Source: Clostridiales bacterium oral taxon 876 str. F0540 (GTDB lineage: Bacteria; Bacillota; Clostridia; Clostridiales; Clostridiaceae). Taken from it: 52,068 nt of DNA. The stretch spans positions 1 through 52,068 of the forward strand of contig KE993504.1 in assembly GCA_000466585.1 (NCBI GenBank). The letters run 5' to 3'. The first letter of the stretch is position 1; each line of letters opens with the position of its first letter. Made by a program: the position numbers and the translations under genes. Below the pieces are notes generated by a model, which saw nothing but the letters and a program-made list of their open reading frames with translations, did not search any database and was not told the origin of the DNA. Shown piece by piece: positions 16,752 through 25,660 of the stretch.

Positions 16752-17984
16752 ATGAATCTGGAATACTTAAGAGATATAGATCCTGAAATACTTGAAACTA
16801 TCCAAAATGAAATGGATAGACAGGAAAACAAAATCGAGCTTATTGCTTCAGAAAACTTTACAAGCAATGCAGTTATGGCAGCAATGGGATCTGCGATGAC
16901 AAATAAATACGCAGAAGGCTATCCGGGAAAAAGGTACTATGGTGGCTGTGAAGTTGTTGACGTAGTTGAAAACATGGCAAGGGACAGAATGTGTAAGCTG
17001 TTTGGAGCAGATCATGCCAATGTTCAGCCTCATTCGGGCTCGCAGGCAAATATGGGAGTTTATATGGCAGTTTTAGAACCTGGCGATAAGGTTTTAGGTA
17101 TGAATCTATCACACGGAGGTCATTTAACTCACGGAAGCCCTGTAAACTTCTCCGGAAAGCTTTATAAATTTATTTCCTATGGAGTTAATGAGGATGGCTT
17201 TATTGATTACGAGGAACTAAGAAGAATAGCTCTAGAAGAAAAACCAAAGATGATAGTTGCAGGAGCCAGTGCTTATTCAAGAACTATTGATTTCAAACTT
17301 ATAAGAGAAATCTGTGATGAAATCGGAGCCTATATGATGGTAGATATGGCTCACATAGCCGGACTTGTTGCTGCAGGACTTCATCCAAGCCCAGTTCCTT
17401 ATGCTGATTTTGTAACTACAACTACTCATAAAACCCTTAGAGGCCCAAGAGGTGGAGCAATTCTTTGCAAAGAGCAGTACGCTAAGGCTATAGACAAGAG
17501 TCTTTTCCCTGGTATACAAGGCGGACCGCTTATGCATGTAATTGCAGCAAAGGCTGTATGTTTTAAAGAAGCTATGAGCGAAGATTTTAAGGCTTATCAA
17601 AGAAAAGTTCTTGATAATGCACAAACACTTTCAAAGGAGCTTATGAAGAGAGGCTTCAAAATTGTTTCAGGAGGAACAGACAATCATCTTATGCTGGTTG
17701 ATCTTAGAAATAAAGATATTACCGGAAAAGAAGCTGAGCATCTTTTAGATGAAGTGGGCATTACAGTTAATAAGAACACAGTTCCATTTGAAACTCAAAG
17801 TCCTTTCGTAACAAGCGGAATTAGAATAGGCTCTGCAGCTGTTACAACCAGAGGTTTTGGAGAAAGAGAAATGGTAGAAATCGCTGATATTATTTCCTTT
17901 ATAATAGAAAATAAAGATAGTGACTTAACCCCTATTAAGATGAAGATTAAAGAAATCTGCTCTAGATTTCCATTATACAAATAA
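16752..17984 (+). CDS. glyA: Serine hydroxymethyltransferase
   Basis: Interconverts serine and glycine with methylene-tetrahydrofolate; together with the gcv proteins it can turn two glycines into one serine. The ATG chosen has AAGGAG 9 bases upstream and opens MNLEYLRDIDPEI; an earlier in-frame start lacks support. It has 410 residues. The PLP lysine is K227 in TTTTHKTLRGPRGG; IELIASENF near 28 and VQPHSGSQAN near 91 are signatures. Last gene of the riboswitch-controlled operon, closed by a strong terminator. Having glyA in the operon suggests glycine-to-serine flux is controlled as a unit. Confidence 0.97.
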   Translation: MNLEYLRDIDPEILETIQNEMDRQENKIELIASENFTSNAVMAAMGSAMTNKYAEGYPGKRYYGGCEVVDVVENMARDRMCKLFGADHANVQPHSGSQANMGVYMAVLEPGDKVLGMNLSHGGHLTHGSPVNFSGKLYKFISYGVNEDGFIDYEELRRIALEEKPKMIVAGASAYSRTIDFKLIREICDEIGAYMMVDMAHIAGLVAAGLHPSPVPYADFVTTTTHKTLRGPRGGAILCKEQYAKAIDKSLFPGIQGGPLMHVIAAKAVCFKEAMSEDFKAYQRKVLDNAQTLSKELMKRGFKIVSGGTDNHLMLVDLRNKDITGKEAEHLLDEVGITVNKNTVPFETQSPFVTSGIRIGSAAVTTRGFGEREMVEIADIISFIIENKDSDLTPIKMKIKEICSRFPLYK

Positions 17985-17986
17985 CA

Positions 17987-18022
17987 TAAAAAGCCTAGAA
18001 AATTATTATTTTCTAGGCTTTT
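17987..18022. terminator. Bidirectional terminator between glyA and tRNA-Arg
   Basis: AAAAAGCCTAGAAAAT and ATTTTCTAGGCTTTTT form a long stem with a T-run on each strand, serving the gcv operon on plus and tRNA-Arg on minus. Confidence 0.9.
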
Positions 18023-18099
18023 TGGTGTTCCCGGCGGGAATCGAACCCACGGCCTACCGCTTAGGAGGCGGTCGCTCTATCCTTCTGAGCTACGGAAAC
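18023..18099 (-). tRNA. tRNA-Arg (anticodon CCT)
   Basis: A 77-nt tRNA with encoded CCA. The acceptor is GTTTCCG/CGGGAAC with discriminator A; the anticodon stem is ACCGC/GCGGT around loop CTCCTAA, anticodon CCT, reading AGG. D and T arms are complete (TAGCTCAGAAGGATAGAGC; GTGGGTTCGATTCCCGC). Confidence 0.95.
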
Positions 18100-18352
18100 A
18101 TATTTTATTTTACTTTAACATTTTAGTACAGTTTATTTTCAAAGTCAAGTATATGCAATACAATAAAGTTCTTACATTATATATAAAAATTTGGTTACAA
18201 AATCAGATTTATACAAATACTACTTTTAAAAATCGTTATTTTGATATATGCTTAATTTATGAAGCTAAAATCCTAAATACACTTTAGCAGGCAGCTTATA
18301 AGCAGAAATAACGTGCAAGGCTGTAAGGTGTTTCAAATGGAAGGAGAGTTTT

Positions 18353-19741
18353 ATGAGAAATATACATATAACAGAAACAGTGCTTAGAGATGCTAATCAG
18401 TCTCTTATAGCGACAAGATTATCCTTTGAGCAATTTGCTCCTATATTAAAGGAACTCGATAACGCAGGATATCATTCACTTGAATGCTGGGGTGGCGCCA
18501 CCTTTGATTCCTGTATAAGATATTTAAATGAAGATCCATGGGAAAGATTAAAAAAAATAAAAACAATAGCTAAAAAAACTCCTCTTCAAATGCTTTTAAG
18601 AGGACAAAATCTTTTAGGCTATAAACATTATCCGGACGATGTTGTAAGAAAGTTTATACAAATGTCTGTTTATTACGGTATGGATATTATAAGAATTTTT
18701 GATGCATTAAACGATTATAGAAACATTGAAGTTGCTATGGAGGAAACTAAAAAGCAGGGTGCTCACGCTCAAGGAACTATAGTTTACACTGTAAGTCCTA
18801 TACATGATATAGAAAGCTATATAAAGCTTGCTAAGCAGCTTGAAAACATGGGAGCAGACTCTATCTGCTTAAAAGATATGGCCGGGCTTATAATGCCAAA
18901 GGTAGCTTTTGATTTAGTTAAGAGCATAAAAGAAACTGTAAAGCTTCCTGTGTACCTTCACTCTCATTCAACTAACGGTATTGCTGAAATGTCTTACTTA
19001 AAAGCTGTTGAAGCCGGAGTAGACGGAATAGACTGCGCTATTTCTTCCTTTTCAAGCGGAACTTCGCAGCCACCTACAGAATCGCTGCATTTTGCCTTAG
19101 AAGATATGGGCTTTAACACAGGTCTTGATGCCTCAAGATTAAAAGCTATAAATGACTTTTTTAAGCCTATAAGAGAAGATTTTGTAAAGTCAGGAGTCTT
19201 AGATGCAAAGGTATTAACACCGCAGCCTGAAGCGCTTACTTATCAAATTCCCGGTGGTATGCTTTCAAACATGATATCACAGCTTAAAGCTCAAAATGCT
19301 ATAGAAAAGCTTGATAAGGTTTTAGCTGAAGTACCTAAGGTTAGAGAAGACTTAGGCTTTCCTCCTCTTGTAACTCCAATGAGCCAGATGGTCGGAACCC
19401 AGGCTACCATGAATATATTAACCGGTGAAAGATATAAAATGATATTAAAAGAGGTTAAGGCATACTGCAGAGGAGAATATGGAAAGGCTCCCGGAATTAT
19501 AAACGAAGAACTTTTGAAAAAGGCTCTTGGAGATGAGAAGCCTATAACAATAAGGTACGCAGATACTTTAGAACCTGCTTTTGAAAAGACTAAAGAACAA
19601 ATTAAAGACCTGACAACTCATGATGAGGATGTTTTATCTTATTTGCTTTTCCCTCAAATAGCAGAGGATTTTATAAAAAATAAAAATATGCATCCTACTA
19701 CAGAGCATTATAGGAGAGAATATAAAAGTCAGCCCGTATAG
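18353..19741 (+). CDS. oadA: Biotin-dependent carboxyltransferase subunit (oxaloacetate decarboxylase alpha/pyruvate carboxylase B type)
   Basis: Moves carboxyl between oxaloacetate/pyruvate and biotin. It is a DRE-TIM metallolyase barrel: TVLRDANQSLIATRL near the N terminus, LECWGGATFDSC near 44, LLRGQNLLGYKHY near 82, VYLHSHSTNG near 202 with metal His residues, and the PQPEALTYQIPGGMLSNM segment of the post-barrel domain. At 462 residues it ends before any biotin-carrier domain (no MKM motif), so a separate carrier protein must be encoded elsewhere. GGAAGGAGAG precedes the ATG. It stands alone. Decarboxylase and carboxylase roles cannot be separated from this chain. Confidence 0.88.
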   Translation: MRNIHITETVLRDANQSLIATRLSFEQFAPILKELDNAGYHSLECWGGATFDSCIRYLNEDPWERLKKIKTIAKKTPLQMLLRGQNLLGYKHYPDDVVRKFIQMSVYYGMDIIRIFDALNDYRNIEVAMEETKKQGAHAQGTIVYTVSPIHDIESYIKLAKQLENMGADSICLKDMAGLIMPKVAFDLVKSIKETVKLPVYLHSHSTNGIAEMSYLKAVEAGVDGIDCAISSFSSGTSQPPTESLHFALEDMGFNTGLDASRLKAINDFFKPIREDFVKSGVLDAKVLTPQPEALTYQIPGGMLSNMISQLKAQNAIEKLDKVLAEVPKVREDLGFPPLVTPMSQMVGTQATMNILTGERYKMILKEVKAYCRGEYGKAPGIINEELLKKALGDEKPITIRYADTLEPAFEKTKEQIKDLTTHDEDVLSYLLFPQIAEDFIKNKNMHPTTEHYRREYKSQPV

Positions 19742-19747
19742 GCTGAC
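19728..19747. terminator. Terminator overlapping the end of oadA
   Basis: GTCAGCC-CGTATA-GGCTGAC, followed by CTTTCTT on plus and preceded by AAAA (TTTT on minus). The stop codon lies in the hairpin. Shared with the convergent rpiR-type gene. Confidence 0.7.
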
Positions 19748-19752
19748 CTTTC

Positions 19753-20610
19753 TTATTTCATCTTCTTATTTGTTATTGCTTTTCTTGTTTTTTCAAGACT
19801 GCTCTTTACTTTATCAAATTGTCTGCTTGCAACTCCTGCAAACAGTATATCTATTATATTAAGCTGTGCAATCCTTGAGGACATAGCGCCGCTTCTAATG
19901 CTAATTTCAGGTGCTGAAACAAATAAATTAATATCGCATATATCACTTACTGGATTTTGTCCAAACTTGGTTATACTAATGGTTTTTGCTCCGGCTTCCT
20001 TAGCAACCCTTATGGACTCATAGGTATCAACAGTCTCACCTGAATAGGATATAGCAACAGCCACATCGCCTTTTCCTAAGTTAGCAGCAGATGCTATCTG
20101 AAGATGAGGATCAGGATAACTTATTGCAAATTTATTTATTCTTGAAAACTTCTGCATTGCATCAAAAGCTATAATAAAAGATGCTCCCACGCCGTAAAAC
20201 TCAATTCTGTTAGCATTTATTATTGATTCCACAGCATCTTCTACATCCTTATAGGTTATTATTTCAAGTGTATTATCTATAGATTTCTTATTATTGTAGC
20301 TTATATTCTGAATTATAGACTTTAATTCATCTCCGGGCTCTACATCAGTGTATTGTTCATTGCTGTCTTCAAACATCATAGAAGCCGTATCCTTAGTAAT
20401 ACTTATCTTAAAATCCTTATAACCATTAAAATCTAAAAGCTTACATAATCTAACTACAGTAGCTTCACTTGAACCGCTCTTTTCAGCAAGTTCCCCTATA
20501 GCCAAATGAGATATATCGGCAGGGTTATCTAAAATAAATTGAGCTACCTTTTTTTCAGACGGACTTAAACTATTAATTATTTCTTTTATCTTTATTAAAC
20601 TGCCAGCCAT
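19753..20610 (-). CDS. RpiR/MurR-family regulator with SIS domain
   Basis: A transcription factor that senses a phosphosugar. The N-terminal RpiR helix-turn-helix (about 1-77: SPSEKKVAQFILDNPADISH, KSGSSEATVVRLCKLLDFNG) is followed by a SIS sugar-phosphate domain (about 125-260: RIEFYGVGASFIIAFDAMQK, VAISYSGETVDTYES). The 285-residue length is usual. GAGGA precedes the ATG. Neighbours do not reveal its regulon; the closest sugar-phosphate genes are the amino-sugar locus 21 kb away, so linkage is not claimed. Confidence 0.9.
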   Translation of the reverse strand: MAGSLIKIKEIINSLSPSEKKVAQFILDNPADISHLAIGELAEKSGSSEATVVRLCKLLDFNGYKDFKISITKDTASMMFEDSNEQYTDVEPGDELKSIIQNISYNNKKSIDNTLEIITYKDVEDAVESIINANRIEFYGVGASFIIAFDAMQKFSRINKFAISYPDPHLQIASAANLGKGDVAVAISYSGETVDTYESIRVAKEAGAKTISITKFGQNPVSDICDINLFVSAPEISIRSGAMSSRIAQLNIIDILFAGVASRQFDKVKSSLEKTRKAITNKKMK

Positions 20611-20750
20611 AATAAATTCCTCTTTTCGAAAAATATATTTACATTATATCAATTTTAAAGAAACTTTCATATATATAATACAAAATTTTATAAAGCGTTA
20701 TAAATTTTACAATAAACAATATACTAATTATATATTTTGAATAAAAAAAT

Positions 20751-20835
20751 GGAGGTTAAAGGTCTAAATGACCTTTAACGAGTAATTTTCGAGCGGGAGC
20801 GAGAGTTTTAAATTACTCAGTGTTTCCGACTAAAA
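20751..20835 (+). repeat. 85-nt structured repeat, unit 1
   Basis: Starts with GGAGG. Hairpin A is GTTAAAGGTC-TAAAT-GACCTTTAAC (20755-20779). Hairpin B has outer arms GAGTAATTT (20780-20788) and AAATTACTC (20810-20818) around an inner CGAGCGGGAGCGAG. The unit closes with AGTGTTTCCGACTAAAA, then the next GGAGG begins exactly 85 bases after the first. GC-rich inner sequence contrasts with the surrounding AT-rich DNA. Confidence 0.85.
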
Positions 20836-20920
20836 GGAGGTAAAAGTCCTAAATGGACTTTTACGAGCAATCAGCGAGCGGAGCGAGTAATCTTTGATTG
20901 CTCAGTGCTTCCGACTAAAG
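20836..20920 (+). repeat. 85-nt structured repeat, unit 2
   Basis: Same architecture and length as unit 1. Hairpin A is GTAAAAGTCC-TAAAT-GGACTTTTAC (20840-20864). Hairpin B has arms GAGCAATCA (20865-20873) and TGATTGCTC (20895-20903) around GCGAGCGGAGCGAG. It ends AGTGCTTCCGACTAAAG. Arms differ from unit 1 by paired substitutions that keep the stems, while the TAAAT loop is unchanged. The next GGAGG (20921-20925) is the ribosome binding site of the downstream gene. Confidence 0.85.
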
Positions 20921-20932
20921 GGAGGAAAATTT

Positions 20933-21238
20933 ATGACAATCAGTGAAGAAATAAGAAATTTAATGCTGGCCGGAATAGGCTCTATGGCCCTTACTTATGA
21001 AAAATCTATGGACATGATTCAAGACTTAGTTGAAAAGGGCAAAATGACTATAGACGAAGGCAAGGAATTATCACAGGAACTAAGAAGAAACCTAAAAACA
21101 GAATCCTCAGCTTCTAAACCTATAACAAAAGAAGAAATGGCTGAGCTCTTGAGGCAGATGAACTTTGCTACAAAGGACGATGTTGAAGATTTAAGGCAAA
21201 GAATTTCAATATTAGAAGCTAAAAATCAAAATGTATAA
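20933..21238 (+). CDS. Phasin-like small coiled protein
   Basis: A 101-residue, Ala/Gly-poor helical protein opening MTISEEIRNLMLAGIGSMAL, then a predicted amphipathic helix (DMIQDLVEKGKMTIDEGKEL) and a C-terminal helix (EMAELLRQMNFATKDDVEDL) likely to form a coiled coil. This matches the small phasin/PhaP-related family often placed next to UbiB kinases in clostridia; no polyhydroxyalkanoate genes are seen here, so granule binding is not implied. The start uses GGAGG at 20921 with 7-base spacing. It overlaps ubiB by 8 bases, so the two are translationally coupled and probably act together. Confidence 0.75.
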   Translation: MTISEEIRNLMLAGIGSMALTYEKSMDMIQDLVEKGKMTIDEGKELSQELRRNLKTESSASKPITKEEMAELLRQMNFATKDDVEDLRQRISILEAKNQNV

Positions 21239-22832
21239 ATCTACATCACAAAGATTCAGAGAAATATTAAAAATTTTTGCTTCTTATGGCTTTGGTTATG
21301 TTGTAGACAATAAATTAAAGAAAGAAAATAATTCGCCTGAAAATCTTAGAAAGGCTTTTGAGGAGCTAGGTCCTACCTTTATAAAAATTGGGCAGATATT
21401 AAGTACAAGGCCGGACATAGTTCCGGCTCCTTATATTAAAGAGCTTTCTAAACTTCATGATAATGCCTACTCAGAAAACTTCAGCGACATATGTAAAATA
21501 TTTTTTAATGAGTTTTTTATAAAGCTTGACTCTGCCTTTTCATATTTTGAAGAAGAGCCCTTTGCCTCCGCTTCTATATCTCAGGTACATAATGCTACTC
21601 TTAAAGACGGAAGAAAAGTTATTGTAAAGATACAAAGACCTGATATTGCTGAAAAAATGAGGATGGATATTGCAATACTTAAAAGGATTGTTAATATAGC
21701 AAAATTAAAAATTTCTGAAACCTTTATTGATCCTGAAGAAGCCTTAAACGAGCTTTTGATAGCTACTGAGCTTGAACTTAATTTTTATAATGAAGCTGAA
21801 AACATAGAACGCTTCAGAGAGATGAATAAAGATGTCAAATTTTTATGCACTCCCTATGTCATAAAGGACTTAAGCAGTTCTAAAGTATTAACTATGGAAA
21901 AAATCGATGGATTTAAGATAGATGATACTGTTTCTCTCTTAAATAATGGTTATGACTTAAACGATATAGGTAAGAAATTAGCTTTATTTTTTCTAAAACA
22001 AATATTAAAGGATGGCTTCTTTCATGGTGATCCTCACCCCGGAAATATAATTGTTAAAGACAACAAAATATGCTTTATTGATTTCGGGCTTATGGGAGGC
22101 TTCTCCCATTCTCTAAAGGAAAGTCTCAATGACATACTTATTGCATTAGCTTATAAAGATATAAACAAATTGGCAGCTGTAGTAATAAGTATTAGTATAA
22201 AGAAAGGTCCAATCAATAGAAACAGATTACATGAAGATATTGAGTACCTTTATGATAAGTACTTATTTACTTCACTGGAAAGCATAAAGCTATCTGATGT
22301 ATTGCAGGATCTTTTAGATATGTCAAAGCAAAACAACCTCATTCTTCCAAAAGAATTAACTCTTCTTGCAAGAAGTCTTCTTATATTAGAGGGTGTTGTA
22401 GCTAAAATATCTCCTGATATTAAAATAATTGATGTAGCTATCCCATATGTTAAGGAAAATATAAAATCCTCCATGCTTAAGGATATAGATTTTGATAAGC
22501 TTTTAATCAATTCATTAAATAATGCAAGAGCAGCAGCAAAGCTTCCTTCTAAGTTTATGGAATTATCTGATGGCCTTTTAAATGGCCGTGTAAAGCTTCA
22601 GTTTGAGCTTAAATACTTAAATAAATCAATAAACGAGCTTAACAAAATGACAAATAGGCTTGTATTTGGAGTAGTTGTTTCTTCTATGATTATAGGTTCT
22701 TCCTTTATATTAAATTCAAATATAGGTCCTAAGCTTTGGGATATATCTATTATTGGAATACTTGGGTTTATAGCTGCCGGCTTTACCGGCCTTTGGCTTT
22801 TAATATCAATAATTAAATCCGGAAGAATGTAA
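21231..22832 (+). CDS. ubiB: UbiB/AarF (ABC1/ADCK) family atypical kinase
   Basis: An atypical protein-kinase-like ATPase anchored to membranes. Seen: the family hallmark KIGQILSTRPD (about residue 54), the Ala-rich nucleotide loop FASASISQVH (about 112), VIVKIQRP with the invariant Lys (about 133), the catalytic HGDPHPGNI (about 266) and metal Asp in FIDFGLMGG (about 284), and two C-terminal TM helices (about 478-500 and 505-528). Family members support ubiquinone synthesis in aerobes. A Clostridium-like anaerobe is not expected to make ubiquinone, so the role here is probably another lipid or isoprenoid process. Operon with the phasin-like gene. Confidence 0.9.
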   Translation: MYKSTSQRFREILKIFASYGFGYVVDNKLKKENNSPENLRKAFEELGPTFIKIGQILSTRPDIVPAPYIKELSKLHDNAYSENFSDICKIFFNEFFIKLDSAFSYFEEEPFASASISQVHNATLKDGRKVIVKIQRPDIAEKMRMDIAILKRIVNIAKLKISETFIDPEEALNELLIATELELNFYNEAENIERFREMNKDVKFLCTPYVIKDLSSSKVLTMEKIDGFKIDDTVSLLNNGYDLNDIGKKLALFFLKQILKDGFFHGDPHPGNIIVKDNKICFIDFGLMGGFSHSLKESLNDILIALAYKDINKLAAVVISISIKKGPINRNRLHEDIEYLYDKYLFTSLESIKLSDVLQDLLDMSKQNNLILPKELTLLARSLLILEGVVAKISPDIKIIDVAIPYVKENIKSSMLKDIDFDKLLINSLNNARAAAKLPSKFMELSDGLLNGRVKLQFELKYLNKSINELNKMTNRLVFGVVVSSMIIGSSFILNSNIGPKLWDISIIGILGFIAAGFTGLWLLISIIKSGRM

Positions 22833-22858
22833 AAAGCACCCGAAATTGGGTGCTTTTT
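22831..22858. terminator. Bidirectional terminator between ubiB and the Pip gene
   Basis: AAAAAGCACCC-GAAATT-GGGTGCTTTTT between convergent genes, with T-runs both ways. Confidence 0.9.
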
Positions 22859-22861
22859 ATT

Positions 22862-25660
22862 TTATACAACTGTAGCATTCTCTTTAGCTTGCTTTATTCT
22901 CTCTTTAACTCTGTCTGCATGACCTTTCATTAAAACAGATATGAATAAGAATACTGCCATTGTACAAGCAAGTATTGTTACATCTTTCATAAATACTGAG
23001 TAATCCATACCTGCAATTACTTCTCTTAAACCTGAAACTGCATAGGTAAATGGCATAAATGGATTTAATATTTTAAAGAAGGCTGGTACAACCTCAAGTG
23101 GGAAGGTACCTGCACAAGCAGTTAATTGAAGTATTAATAATACTATAGATAAAAGTCTTCCTACTTGACCCATTAAGAATATTAAACATTGAATTATAGC
23201 AACAAATACTAAGGATAAAAGTATATTAAACAAGAAATATAGTGGGACATTAGCCGGCTGTAAACCAAGTACTATAACTATTGAGCTGGCAAGTAATGCT
23301 TGTATTGTTCCTATAACGCCATAAGTTAAGAACTTTCCTAAAACTATTGAAGCAGAGCCTGCTTGAACATCTGAATCTACATCATCACTAATAACAAAGA
23401 ACATCATTAATGCTCCAACCCACAATGATAGTGGTATAAAATATGGTGTAAATCCTGTTCCATAGTTTTTGATTGAATAAGCTGGCTCTTCGTCCATCTT
23501 AAGAGGTTCTGAAACGAATTCTGCCATAGTCTTGCTGTCATTTACAAGATTCTTGTTGATCTTGTCTGAACCTTCCTTTAGCTTATCGCTAAGTTCTTTT
23601 GAACCATCATAAAGTTTTCCTACTCCGTCTTGAAGTTCCGGAATATTGCCCTTTAGAGTTCCAAGACCATCTTTAAGCTGAGTTGATCCATCGTATAGCT
23701 TTGTCATACCTGCAAACAATGTATCTGTAGAGTTTGTTTGTTTTTGAGGTATATTTTTAACTTCTTCCGGTTTTGCTATAGCACTCTTAAACTGAGTAGA
23801 TCCATCTTTAATTTGTGAAAGTCCATTATTTAAATCAGTAGAACCTGCATAAAGTTTTCCTACTCCGTCTGCAAGAGCCGGTACATTACCGTTAAGTGTA
23901 TATAATCCATTATTTAATAAAGTAGATCCATCAAATAATCTTTGACTTCCTGCTGATAGCTGTTTGGTTCCATCCACTGCTGCTGTCATTCCAGGAGCTA
24001 ACTGAGATGTACCGTCTTTTATCTGCTTTATTCCTGCAAGTACGCTTGGTTTACCTTGAATTCCGGTATTCACAGCACCGTTTAATTGAGCAACTGCACT
24101 AACTAGACTCGGCTTGTCTGCTGTACCTACATTTACTCCGTTGTTTACAGCTGTTATTCCAGCGGCTAAGCTAGGGTGAAGCGCATCTGTTCCTACGTTT
24201 ACTTTTGTATTTAAAACTTCAATAGCTTTTCCTAAACCCTTTGTTGGATCTGGATCTGTTATTCCAGTATTTAGAGCTCCGACTGCAGCAACTAAACTTG
24301 GATGTTGCATATCTGTACCTACATTTACTTTTGTATTCAATTGAGGAATAATAGCCATTATTTGATTTAAAGCCGCTGTTTTAGCATCAGGCGTTGAATC
24401 AGGATTCTGATAAATCGAAGCTAAGTTATTTAATGCTGTTACAGTACTAGACAACTGAGTTACTCCGGCATTAACACCAGTAATTCCAGCAACTAGGCTT
24501 GGGTGCTGTGCATCTGTTCCTGTATTTACTTTAGCATTTAAAACTTTAATTGCTGCTCCCAATCCCTTTGTTGGATCTTGATTTGTTATTCCATCATACA
24601 ATGATTTTACTCCGGTTGAAAGACTTATACTTGTTTGAGTATCTTTGCTAACCGCATCATTTAATTGTGATAAGCCTGCTCCAACTTGACCTAATCCGGC
24701 TTGAAGTTGACCTGCTCCAGCATCTAATGCTTTAGCTCCATCCTCAGCCGCACCAAGTTTTGAGCCCAAAGTATTGATTCCATCTCTTAATTGAGAAGAT
24801 CCGTCTTTTAAATCTCCGGAGCCTTTATAAAGCTGTGAAACTCCGTCTTTTAGTGCCGGTACTTGGCTATTTAATTGACCAAGTCCATCATGAATCTGAC
24901 CAGACCCATCTTTAGCTTGGCCTAAAGCTATATCTATTGCATTGGCACCATAGTAAAGCTGCGCTGCGCCTTCTCTTGCCTGACCAAGTCCGTTATTTAA
25001 ATCTCCTGAACCATCAGAAAGCTTGTTAACACCGTCTTTTAGTTCCGGAACCTTATCATTTAGAGTACCTACGCCGTCATAAAGCTCTTTACTTCCGTCT
25101 GAGGCTTTTTGCATTCCGTCTTTAACATCATAAAGATTATCAAAGGTTACTTTAGTGTACTCATCAACAATATTCTTAGTAAGCTCTGATTTTAGCTCCA
25201 CCAATACTTTTCCGTTTATTTGGGATGCTAAGAAGCTTTTTTTGTCATTTGAAGAATATAAAATAGTAGGTTCCTGTGGTTTTCCATCCTTTGCACTGAT
25301 AACTTTAGTTGAAAAGTCATCCGGAACGACAAACATAGCATAATATCCCTTTTTGTCTTTCAGGCCTTTTTCGGCCTCTTCTTTGGACACAAAACGCCAG
25401 CCTATCTTATTATTATCTTTCAGTTTGTCTACCAAGTCTTTTCCGTAGTTTACCGGTTCCCCGTCTTTAGTTGCTCCTTTGTCCATATTTACTACTGCCA
25501 CAGGTAAATCTTGCAGCCTGTTATATGGATCCCAGAAAGCATAGAGGTATAGCAAACTATACAAAAGAGGTACAACAATAATTGCTATAACAGATACTCT
25601 AATAAAACGATTCTTAAAAATACTAGAAATATCTCTTCCTGCTACTTTAAAGAAATTCAT
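22862..25660 (-). CDS. YhgE/Pip-family membrane protein (ABC-2-type permease fold) with large repeat region
   Basis: A 932-residue protein: one N-terminal TM (about 20-42), a YhgE/Pip N-terminal domain (about 50-190), a very long extracellular helical/repeat region (about 190-740), then five to six C-terminal TM helices (about 755-915) of ABC-2 type. The middle holds many LKDGxxxLxxG turns and four units with KVN(V/T)GTD..HPSL(V/A)A. The family includes the lactococcal phage-infection protein; molecular function is unsettled. A consensus promoter with two palindromes at its start point lies upstream, next to a TetR gene on the same strand. Substrate unknown; export or envelope maintenance is a guess. 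Confidence 0.9.
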   Translation of the reverse strand: MNFFKVAGRDISSIFKNRFIRVSVIAIIVVPLLYSLLYLYAFWDPYNRLQDLPVAVVNMDKGATKDGEPVNYGKDLVDKLKDNNKIGWRFVSKEEAEKGLKDKKGYYAMFVVPDDFSTKVISAKDGKPQEPTILYSSNDKKSFLASQINGKVLVELKSELTKNIVDEYTKVTFDNLYDVKDGMQKASDGSKELYDGVGTLNDKVPELKDGVNKLSDGSGDLNNGLGQAREGAAQLYYGANAIDIALGQAKDGSGQIHDGLGQLNSQVPALKDGVSQLYKGSGDLKDGSSQLRDGINTLGSKLGAAEDGAKALDAGAGQLQAGLGQVGAGLSQLNDAVSKDTQTSISLSTGVKSLYDGITNQDPTKGLGAAIKVLNAKVNTGTDAQHPSLVAGITGVNAGVTQLSSTVTALNNLASIYQNPDSTPDAKTAALNQIMAIIPQLNTKVNVGTDMQHPSLVAAVGALNTGITDPDPTKGLGKAIEVLNTKVNVGTDALHPSLAAGITAVNNGVNVGTADKPSLVSAVAQLNGAVNTGIQGKPSVLAGIKQIKDGTSQLAPGMTAAVDGTKQLSAGSQRLFDGSTLLNNGLYTLNGNVPALADGVGKLYAGSTDLNNGLSQIKDGSTQFKSAIAKPEEVKNIPQKQTNSTDTLFAGMTKLYDGSTQLKDGLGTLKGNIPELQDGVGKLYDGSKELSDKLKEGSDKINKNLVNDSKTMAEFVSEPLKMDEEPAYSIKNYGTGFTPYFIPLSLWVGALMMFFVISDDVDSDVQAGSASIVLGKFLTYGVIGTIQALLASSIVIVLGLQPANVPLYFLFNILLSLVFVAIIQCLIFLMGQVGRLLSIVLLILQLTACAGTFPLEVVPAFFKILNPFMPFTYAVSGLREVIAGMDYSVFMKDVTILACTMAVFLFISVLMKGHADRVKERIKQAKENATVV

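Noticed and set aside
20751..20925. CRISPR array
   Set aside because: Only two 85-base units with hairpins and no spacers; no cas genes in the window.
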